Part shown: positions 55,603 to 64,000 of the stretch, piece by piece | Position numbering within the stretch: position 1 is the stretch's first letter | Layout of the letters: each line of letters opens with the position of its first letter | Source: Strigamia acuminata | Lineage: Eukaryota; Arthropoda; Chilopoda; Geophilomorpha; Linotaeniidae | Assembly: GCA_949358305.1 (NCBI GenBank) | Contig: OX442315.1 | Span: 28,172,427 to 28,236,426 of the forward strand | Reading direction: 5' to 3' | Length of the DNA stretch: 64,000 bases | Notes under the pieces: generated by a model | Databases searched by the model: none | The model's input: the letters and a program-made list of their open reading frames with translations, nothing else | Told to the model about the DNA's origin: nothing | Program-made: the position numbers and the translations under genes

Positions 55603-58227
55603 ATGGCATCAACATCTGATGATGATGATATTAGTGCAACTGCTGAAATCAAACGTAAAAAGATCGTTGCGAATAGCTCGGTGAGTAAAGATTGAAGTTT
55701 ATATCATTGCAATATTTTGCATAGATTGTTAATTTAAACATTTTTGCAGAGATGATTTGTGACTTCGATACCGCATGACACATGCGGTGGAAAAAAATGA
55801 CGATTAAAGGATTGAAGATGTGGTAAACAATTTATAAAACATTTACTACATTACGGTATTTGATTATTTCTTTTGGAGCAAATATTTGCTGTATTTTCCC
55901 GAATTATGACTTCAATTTCGACAAATCCTCACGTATTGACCAAATATAAACATAAATCATACATAAACGTAGATCATACATAAACACATTGTCGCGCAAT
56001 GTCTAAAGAACGATCACAACCTCGGAAAAATACGGTATTTATTGACACACAAGACCAATCCTTTAATCAATGACTACGGTATGTTAACTTGAGTTTATTT
56101 GTTTTATTCATGCAGAATTATATTTACGACGTGAACGTATTATTTTCATGACAGCTGTGATTGGTTGAGAGATACATTGAAATACATTGATGAAAATCCT
56201 AATTTCATTTTGTCAACTTTGCTAAAAACGGATAAGGTTAGGTCTGGGGGGGGTAAGAAAAAAAAAAGCTAAAACCTCGAAAACATTGAATTTGAGAAAA
56301 ATTACGTTGAGGAAACGAACCGACATGAATAGATCTCAGCCAATCCCAGCGCGTCATGAAAATAATACGTTCACGTCGGACGTGAAGTTCACGTCGTGAA
56401 CGTAGCCACTGCCTTATATTTAACGTCACAATATTTCTTTTTAAACATTTGTTTTAGGATTCAGAGCAATTGTCATCGAAACGAATGAAACTTCCGGAAA
56501 TGCAGAGATATAAATCTCAAGAAAATTTGAGCGAACATCCATTTTATACCCGTGATAGTTGTAATCTGCCGTTAACTAACTACAGTTTTTCATCGTGTGA
56601 TGACAGCTCAACAAGTGATAGAAAACACGACGATCAAAATTATTTCGGTTCTCGTGACCGCTTACCGTCCCAATCGCCGTCTCCGCCAAACGGGAAGACT
56701 TCTAAACCTGATTCTGGTAGCCCGAAATCCGTCAATCATGTAACTGATTCGGTACAACAATCACCGGATTGTAAGAAAGTCGATGTAATTGCAGAACCGG
56801 AGCCAATCGATCCTTTCAGAAAATTTATGATCAAAAAAAGGGAAGCAGAAGCGGAAGCAAAAAAAAAAAAAACTACGGAAAATTGGACTGTTTGTCTAGA
56901 CGATTTTACACACGACGAGGCACATGCGGAAACCTTGTTTTATAGCAAACAACAAAAGCTAACTGTGAGCGATAGCGCACTAACAATCTGGAGAAAAGAT
57001 ATACTTGAATCTCCGCCAACCGTTTCATCACCTTCGAATTTGAGTGTGATTCAATCGAATACCGAATATGCAAACTACTTAAAAGAGCTGGAAAAATTGA
57101 ATTCAAACGTATCGTTTATAGATACTCACTGCCATTTGGATTTTTTATTCAAACAAACATGCTTTAGAAAGGTAACAAAAATTGCTTCTAAAATTTACGA
57201 TCGGGTTTTAAATATTAATTTTCGTTTCAGAATTCACATTCAGCATATCAGAGACTTCATAAAAGTAGTTATCCGTCATGTTACGAAGGTTGTGTGGCTA
57301 TATTTTGCGATCCTAAAACATTTAAAGAGGTAAATTGACCATGAAATTTTATTAGGAACAAATTATTTAATTTTTAATTTATTTAGGACACGTGGAAGGA
57401 AATACTCGCAGAAGATAAGGTGTGGGCAGCATTTGGTTGCCATCCTCACAACGCTGATTCGTACAGCGATGAGATTGAGAACGACATGAAAATTGCATTA
57501 AAACATGAAAAAGTTGTCGCGTTAGGTGAAATTGGGTTGGATTATTCGAGCAGGTAAAAATTTATATTTCTAAAAAGTAAACATACGTGATTTTTATTTA
57601 ATTTTTTTTTCTAGAAATTCTTCAAACCGTCAAAAGCAAAAAAAAGTTTTCCGCAGACAACTGGAACTAGCAAAAGAGTTGAATTTACCCGTTGTAATTC
57701 ATTCACGAGATGCCGCCAAAGACACGTTAGAAATCATGAAAGAAGTATGTTGATGGTTTTAAAGTTTAAGATGTATTACTGTATTCTAACTTCTAATGTC
57801 ATTTTTAGATTTTACCATCTGATTTCAAGATTCACAGACATTGCTTTACTAGGAATTGGACCGAAGCACAACTATGGCTAAATGAGTTTACCAATTTATA
57901 TTTAGGCCTCACCAATTTAGTTACGTTCGACGACGTAATAGAACTTCACGAGGTGGCAAAGAAAATTCCACTCGAGAAGTTGCTACTCGAAACCGATGCT
58001 CCGTATTTTGTACCCAGATTGGTAAGTTTAGATTTCTTTTATTGTTTGAATTGAAAATAATACGGAGAAATATTTTTACTTTTTTTTAGGAAAGCAAAGG
58101 TAATAGACGATCACATCCGGGGATGGCTATTCACGTGGCGATACAAGTGGCTTCGTTGCGTTCTGAACCGTTAGAAACAATTCTGAAATCAACCAGAGAC
58201 AACACCAAAAAAATGTACGGCATTTAG
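55603..58227 (+). CDS. TATDN2: TATDN2-like TatD-family deoxyribonuclease
   Basis: First coding exon 55603-55680; second starts at 56458 and runs to about 57170; further exons at about 57231-57328, 57389-57555, 57615-57746, 57811-58020 and 58090-58227. The N-terminal half is a low-complexity, Ser-rich and charged region (about 220 residues). The TatD metal-hydrolase domain begins 'FIDTHCHLDF' and continues 'ALGEIGLDY', 'VVIHSRDA', 'IHRHCFTRNW' and 'LLLETDAPYF'. The metal ligands His-x-His, Glu, His and Asp are present. TATDN2 is a nuclear nuclease reported to act on DNA and RNA. The start is the first in-frame ATG of an exon with proper donor. Intron 1 (55681-56457) carries a foldback element. 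Confidence 0.92.
56127..56378. repeat. Foldback element in TATDN2 intron 1
   Basis: Left arm 56127-56169 (cgacgtgaacgtattatttt) and right arm about 56335-56378 are inverted with a few mismatches, spaced by about 165 nt. A further short inverted pair (gattaaaggattg at about 55803; caatcctttaatc at about 56063) precedes it. Confidence 0.75.
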
Positions 58228-58430
58228 ATACCAACTTTTGATTTTTTTTACTTTTTACATTTTTTAAAGTCACAATGGTATTTTTTATCATTTTACAATT
58301 GTAATTAAACATTTTATGCTACACTTGTTACAGTGAAGTAATGATTCCTTATGACAATGACTTTTTTTTCAAAATTAAGAATTGTAACTTAAGTAGTAGA
58401 AGAAATAAAATGAAATAAAATAAAAATGAC

Positions 58431-60055
58431 CTAGTCTTTCTTCTTCTCTTTAGTAATTAATTTATGAACCATATTGTATACGTCAACAAAAATCAAAGTT
58501 CCCGCAAACACAAATGATGTACCTATCCAATGTTCCACGGTAAAGGGATTCTTGAAATACCAAATGGAAAAAAGTAAACTAATAAATTTACGCAATGTCA
58601 CTACTAAGGTGACTACGAGCGACGAGCATTCTGTCGTTAAAACGAAAACGGATCGAATGCATACATATCTGATTTTGATTAAAGAGATACTTGAAAAATA
58701 AAAAGCTACCGTACTGTGTACAACTACATTTTCACTAAAGGATACTGCGTTATCACGTTTCCTATTAAATAAAGCCACATGATAGGAACTGATAAACCAA
58801 GTAATGGTAGCGTAGTTGGTTGTGATTGATTGAATAAGATTCCATGTTTCCAGATGTCCGAATAAAGTAGTAGAAACCCGGGTAATGGAAGTGCATGCTA
58901 GTAAACGTTTTTAAAATGTCAACGGAAATTTTTTGCGACTTTAATTGAGCTTAAGTTGAGTCTTACTGAAAAAAAGAGAGCTTCTTTAGGGTGTTTTCCG
59001 TACTTTGCGTATAAAGTTTCCTGAAATATTCCCATTCTTGCGGACATAAATAAAGCCATTGTGAGCAGAAATATTCCTGTAAAAATATTGTACCATAATG
59101 TTTTCCTCTTAATATTTTTTATTTTAATACCTATTCCCCATGTTAGATAGTGAAATATCCCTCCATCAACTGCTGTTTTTTCAGTCAATTTTTGCTAAAT
59201 AATACATTTTTTAATTTTAATTTATCTAAATCAAATTTTAAAAAAAAAACACTTACTATACTTTTCCCTGATGCAACAGTGCATATAACAATTCCACATG
59301 TAATCAGACTAACCGAGATGTATTTAGACAATGAATACCTATTAAAGAATAAGAATTGCAAATGAAAATTACAAATTGAAAAAAGTTGTCCTATACTACC
59401 TTCTTTTCAAAATAATAATTCCAAGTACTAAGTTAGCTATTAGAGAGCCCTTGTAACACAAAAAAATAATAAATGTATTTCAATTCGACTCAAAACATAT
59501 AAAACATCACTTACAGCTCTGAATATCATGTGCAAGGGCATAGCTATATTGAAAGCCAATGCATAATTGTTTATTACACTCACAATAAAAAACATAGTGA
59601 CTAAAACTGCATAGTGCCTGGAAAATAATTAAAATGACTATCAAAATATTATATTCTTATTATGTAATAGTTACTATACTTTAATGGAACTGCATTCTTC
59701 ACACTGCCACATTTTGTAGTAAAAAAATATCCCTCAATGGCAATGATAAGAAATTGAGAAAATGTAATAATGTTTCCACTTCCAGGATGTTCACTAATGA
59801 ATATGTCAAGAAAATACAAATCGTTCATAGCAGATAGTAAAAATATTAATGTCAATTTTAAAAGGAAAGAAATAGACGCGATACGCCGACTATCGTGGCT
59901 TTAAATCACGGAAACAAGACACAAATCACCATTGCAACCGATTATAAATTTTTCACCATTTATTTGAGATACACTTACGTAATAATTAACTCTAAAAACA
60001 CTACGTTTGAACAACATCCTAAAAAGACAAGGAGTATTGCCACAGCCGGCAGCAT
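58431..60055 (-). CDS. SLC35B4: SLC35B4-like nucleotide-sugar transporter (UDP-xylose/UDP-GlcNAc)
   Basis: Exons on the minus strand from about 59983-60055 down to the stop at 58431-58433. The start MLPAVAILLVFLGCCSNVVF is the first TM segment. The next exon gives 'SEHPGSGNIITFSQFLIIAI', and later exons give 'LFMSARMGIFQETLYAKYGK' and 'FVLTTECSSLVVTLVVTLRK', which match the conserved SLC35B4 blocks. The C-terminus ends in a KKKKD lysine cluster, which could act as a di-lysine-type ER/Golgi retrieval signal. The protein belongs to the drug/metabolite transporter superfamily with about ten TM helices. Exon ends in the middle of the gene are approximate. Confidence 0.93.
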
Positions 60056-60787
60056 CTTAACCAAGCTTTACTAATAATTAGCGGTGACAGCGTACATAAT
60101 CTGCGTGGCTGACTAAACTCGTATAGGTGCACATGCCTGATGTGACGTTTAAACCACGCCTCTGCCGACCAGCAATCCAAGGTCGTTCGGTAGGTTTTAA
60201 TGCACTAAACAATCCGACTTTATAAACAACAATTCATAGATATCGCAATTGAAGACGAGGAATCTAATGATAACGCTTATTTTTATTTAATTTTAAATTT
60301 AAAAAAAAAACAAAGCAAAATTTATTAAATTTGTCTTATTTGGAATTTAGACATGTTGCTATGGTTGCCGTGGAAAAACCCACAACAATTATAAGGTTTT
60401 GAAGAATAAAATTTGAATCAAATAGACGATTTTAAAAAAGCAACTAATTTATAATATTTTGAATAAAAATACAATGACGACTTCCACTCTCATTGTGCCA
60501 TCCATAAAAAATCGTCAAGTTATATAAAATACATTAAAAATAAATAAATAACGATTTGAATAGACAACTGTCACGACACACATAAACGTTTAGTTACGTT
60601 CATTCATACTCAAGTAGAGTTTTTCCTTATGTAATTTTGGTTGACTGCATTTAAATCAATAGAATTAACTAGCATTTATAGATTAGTTCGCCTGAGATAT
60701 TTTTCGAAAAAATATTTATAAACATTACAAAAATGAGATCAGTGTCAACTTTTATTTACAGTATTTTTACAGATTCATTTATAAGAT
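60056..60787. other. Spacer between SLC35B4 5' end and NDUFAF3 3' end
   Basis: No coding signal. It is AT-rich and contains the SLC35B4 promoter and NDUFAF3 3' flank. Confidence 0.4.
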
Positions 60788-61654
60788 TTACGAGCCATAA
60801 TCCTCGGAAATAAATAATTTATTCCTTCTGTGTTGCGAATCAATTAAGTCATCGTCAGTCAACTGAATTTGTGTTGGTGGAATAAGAGCTGCGGCCACAT
60901 ATCTTCCTTCAGAATTCAAAAAATTAAAAGTTGCACAAGCTTGATCCTATAGAAATAAATGTAAATATCAATTACAATAAAGTTCCAATTTAAATATTAC
61001 TAAAATTACAGTTGGTAACATTTCAAATGTAATTCTTTTCGAGTGAAGGAACTTCTTAACCGCTTCTGTCACCTTTGTATTTTTATCACCAGTCCCGACT
61101 ACAAGTATATCTGAAAAATATTGATAAATCTATCATTTAATTACTTAAATATTTAATATTTATTTATATATTTAATTTACCCAATTTGGGTTCCAATAGA
61201 TAAAATAACGACAGAGAATTTTCATTTATGTCTTCGACACTTTTCACCTTAAAAGAGGCGATAACTGTTCAAATTAATTCATCAAAAAACAAAATAACAT
61301 CTCAGCTCGTACATTCCAAGACAGGACAGTTTTAGGAAATATTGCAATTGGTCCAACAGCCATGAGATTGTTATTCAGTCGAAACCCCACGGCACTGAAC
61401 GCATTTATCAATAATAATTCCTGGTTTTTGTTAATAATTGTGACGGTCGTTTTCCCATCCGATTCGCCGGTGACCGAATAGCGTCGAAGTGATTCAAGTC
61501 CGAAAGCCGACCTGCAAAAATTTTCTTAAATTAAAAAAAAATAATCCATCAAAACTTCATTTTACCTGAAATTTAATTTTACTAGCGTCGAATTAACACG
61601 ACACAGACTATTATAATTCAACAGTCGACCAAGCTGAGTAATTGAAGCAGCCAT
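60788..61654 (-). CDS. NDUFAF3: NDUFAF3, mitochondrial complex I assembly factor
   Basis: Four to five exons with the ATG at 61652-61654 and a TAA at 60788-60790. The N-terminus MAASITQLGRLLNYNSLCRV is a mitochondrial presequence-like stretch. The DUF498/AAMDC-type core includes 'LLINAFSAVGFRLNNNLMAV', 'GPIAIFPKTVLSWN', 'LSLFYLLEPKLDILVVGTGD' and 'QACATFNFLNSEGRYVAAAL'. This order is specific for NDUFAF3, which pairs with NDUFAF4 in the Q-module assembly of complex I. Length is normal. Confidence 0.93.
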
Positions 61655-62554
61655 GTTTATTTTTTACCCTCAGCGCCATCTCGTGAGCAAATGCTAAAAA
61701 TTGAAAAGTTGTTTGCATTGCATTTTTTAAATTTATTGTTTATTTGTTTTGGAAACTAGACAGCTGTCATAAAAATACAAATAGCGTCACCACCATTGAA
61801 CTTTAAAAAAATAATAATAATAAATCTATCAAAATATCGACTACTTCTCAACTAGTTTTCTGAAAGGGTTAATTTATTTTTTCCAATAAATATCAAATGC
61901 CAATATTCATTTAGATAACCTTCACCTTTACCCTATCCTTTTCCAGCAAAATGCAAATTCCAGAATCTTCTGCAACAATGTTTAGCATTGTTTAAGACTT
62001 AAAAAAGAAAGAGGGAGGGTGTTCACAGAGTAATTGTCAGCTGTGATGTAATGAAGCTAAAATAACCCAGAAACCTGGCCAACCACTGAATTACCAGCTT
62101 GCCTTGGCCCCGCACCGAGAATTCCATTTTATTCGCTCATTTAAAATTGTTTAACATCTGGCACTGCCAGTGGAAGAATATGAACTCTTAATTTAAATGT
62201 AATAATGTTTTTTAAAAAAAAAATAAAACAAAACAAAAATAAAACTTGACCCACACGAAAACTTTACGAGAGTTTTTAACGTTTGTCCTTCATCTTTAGC
62301 AGGAAATGAGATAGAATAGATGGTTCGTTACTAACGTTAAATTCTGTTCAATTCAAGCAGAGCTAACATCGATTCTTTAAACAATCTGTTTTCATAAAGC
62401 AGAATTTAAAAAAAAAAAAAATTTAATTAAAAAAAAAAGAAGCTAATCCTTTACATTTATTAAAAATCACACATTTATTCTAAGCCCATGAGTTCCAATC
62501 TCTATCTTTTCTTTAAAAAAAATAAATCATTAGCGTAATTAACTGCATCCAGGT
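61655..62554. other. Intergenic, no gene recognised
   Basis: About 900 bp AT-rich sequence with homopolymer A runs (62212-62245, 62405-62440). No coding signal. Confidence 0.45.
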
Positions 62555-62842
62555 CGATCCAGGTATATTTATGTTATTGTGTATGATCTGACGTCATCTA
62601 AAAACTTCCTCATCTCCCTTTTGATAGAACGTTGGATCCGTCCGGACAAACCTGTTCTATTAGAATGGAACCTTCTATAAAACCCTAAACCTAAACTTCG
62701 CTTTGGATTGCAGCTAAAATCGAATTGCTTTTCACGAAACGAAAATGTCCATTTCATCCATTTAGCCATAATGAGTCGATTGATTATGAATTCATTGTTC
62801 CACATTTTTAATTACCACTTGGGTCTTCATTTACAAGCTCTT
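62555..62842. repeat. 288-bp direct repeat, copy 1
   Basis: Starts 'cgatccaggtatatttatg' and ends 'ttcatttacaagctctt'. It is virtually identical to copy 2 at 63322-63609, including its open frame on the minus strand, which therefore appears twice without a recognisable domain. Confidence 0.93.
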
Positions 62843-63321
62843 TTTTTCAAATAAATTTAGTGAAGTGGGAATGTTTTTTAATTTTAATTTTAACTCTTAG
62901 TGAAATGTGGTAAAATACGAGGTAAAATAGCACGCAATCAAATGCAATCACAATTGCGAACAATGATGAATTCCGGGCTCGATTCCGGGATTAATTTGAA
63001 GTTCGCGCTAAATCGTAAATGCGCATGCGCAGATACCGCGCAGCGAGGTGCGCAGGTATAATTTCTTCCGATGATGATTTTACGGACAATTTCAAGGACA
63101 ATTTCAAGGAAGTTTCTTGTAAAAATATTATTACATTTTTTAATCATAAATTTTGTTTTTATTTTTCTCGATTTGTATACAACTTAAAGATTCGAGATTC
63201 GAAGATTCGGTGGGATTCGGAAAGATTCGGGTGGGATTCGGAAAGATTCGGGTGGGATTCGGAAAGATTCGGGCGGGATTCGGAAGCCATTGTCAGAGAT
63301 TCGGTCGAATGTCGCCCCCCT
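62843..63321. other. Segment between the direct repeats
   Basis: About 480 bp of sequence not repeated elsewhere in the window, with a CpG-containing patch 'aaatgcgcatgcgcagatac' near 63018, followed by a 21-bp minisatellite. No coding signal recognised. Confidence 0.5.
63211..63283. repeat. 21-bp minisatellite, three full units plus a partial unit
   Basis: Units 'tgggattcggaaagattcgg' followed by one more g, repeated at 63211, 63232 and 63253, with a partial fourth from about 63274. It sits near the second 288-bp repeat. Confidence 0.9.
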
Positions 63322-63609
63322 CGATCCAGGTATATTTATGTTATTGTGTATGATCTGACGTCATCTAAAAACTTCCTCATCTCCCTTTTGATAGAACGTT
63401 GGATCCGTCCGGACAAACCTGTTCTATTAGAATGGAACCTTCTATAAAACCCTAAACCTAAACTTCGCTTTGGATTGCAGCTAAAATCGAATTGCTTTTC
63501 ACGAAACGAAAATGTCCATTTCATCCATTTAGCCATAATGAGTCGATTGATTATGAATTCATTGTTCCACATTTTTAATTACCACTTGGGTCTTCATTTA
63601 CAAGCTCTT
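63322..63609. repeat. 288-bp direct repeat, copy 2
   Basis: Same orientation and length as copy 1, separated from it by about 480 bp. It may be a terminal repeat of a small element or a simple tandem duplication with an insertion between. Confidence 0.93.
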
Positions 63610-64000
63610 ACAATTTATTTATAGCACATATTTATCACTAAATACGTTTCCTGGATAAAAATTTTTACTTGTTTTGTTTACAACTACATAAATGAAACGA
63701 AATATCTCCCTCCCCCCACCTCTCCCCTCCCCGTCTTGGCAGCGAGCCAACGACAAAATAAGCGATAGCACTTCAAGGATTATCATTTTCGTTTCTTGTC
63801 AAATTTTCGATCCAATGATTTTAAATACTTGTATTTCTTTCATGTAGAAATCGTTGTTTTGTTTTAGAAACGAAATTAAAGCGTAAATAAAACGAAAGAA
63901 AAAGAAAAAGCAAAAAAATAAAACCGCAGGAAAAGAAAATAAATATCTAATCGCTGTGGAATTGACCTACATTTGTGGTACAACAAGTTCAATGCATTTC
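63610..64000. other. Window end, no gene recognised
   Basis: AT-rich with a C-rich tract (about 63707-63732). No coding signal. Confidence 0.4.

Noticed and set aside
62569-62805. 78-codon open frame inside the 288-bp repeat, found twice
   Set aside because: Identity simply follows from the repeat; no domain and no codon-level evidence for coding.
62843-63321. LTR retrotransposon between the direct repeats
   Set aside because: No tRNA primer-binding site, no polypurine tract and no gag/pol coding remains were seen; left as an open question in the findings.

Overview
The window is a piece of an animal nuclear genome. It is AT-rich, with spliceosomal introns (GT..AG, many only about 50-80 bp), one Pol III tRNA gene and several transposon remnants, and it carries clearly metazoan genes: the junction scaffold ZO-1, Tim17, UBA3, PA2G4, SLC35B4, NDUFAF3, TATDN2, a multi-Tudor protein and two ARL6IP5-like genes. 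The sushi/Ig protein at 10.5-13.2 kb most resembles arthropod Hikaru genki, so I lean towards an arthropod. The lineage is not settled by sequence reading alone. No bacterial operon, CRISPR array or virus was recognised.

Layout. 0.3-7.6 kb is accessory in character: intronless genes (a PLAAT/H-rev107-type LRAT-fold protein, a PABPN1-like RRM protein, an SGT1 co-chaperone), decayed partial copies of all three, and a pogo/Tigger-type DNA-binding ORF without a catalytic domain. 7.8-10.0 kb is PA2G4 (minus). 10.5-13.2 kb is a secreted sushi/Ig protein (plus). 13.4-38.3 kb is a ZO-1 gene (minus) with three PDZ domains, SH3, GUK and ZU5. Its 3' end is tandemly duplicated into two alternative ZU5 terminal units, and a roughly 17 kb first intron fills the middle of the window. 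39.4-40.5 kb is a CARD plus coiled-coil gene on the same strand just upstream of ZO-1, with an exon end in phase with the first ZO-1 PDZ exon.

40.9-61.7 kb is dense with housekeeping genes: TIMM17 (+), tRNA-Gln(CUG) (+), two tandem ARL6IP5-like genes (-), UBA3 (+), a membrane-anchored glucosidase-II-beta-like protein (+), a multi-Tudor/CCCH protein (-), TATDN2 (+), SLC35B4 (-) and NDUFAF3 (-). Several neighbours are divergent over short shared 5' regions (CARD gene/TIMM17, ARL6IP5-like 2/UBA3, Tudor/TATDN2). 61.7-64 kb holds no gene I recognise, but has two 288-bp direct repeats flanking about 480 bp that include a 21-bp minisatellite.

The genes are not an operon-like system; they share only location. 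The points that most deserve follow-up are the duplicated ZU5 terminal exons, the possible CARD-coiled-coil to ZO-1 splice, a 31-37 nt candidate intron in the sushi/Ig gene, and the rearranged PABPN1-like/SGT1 copies. Exon boundaries were read by eye from splice consensus and frame continuity. They are precise where given as exact numbers and approximate where marked 'about'.
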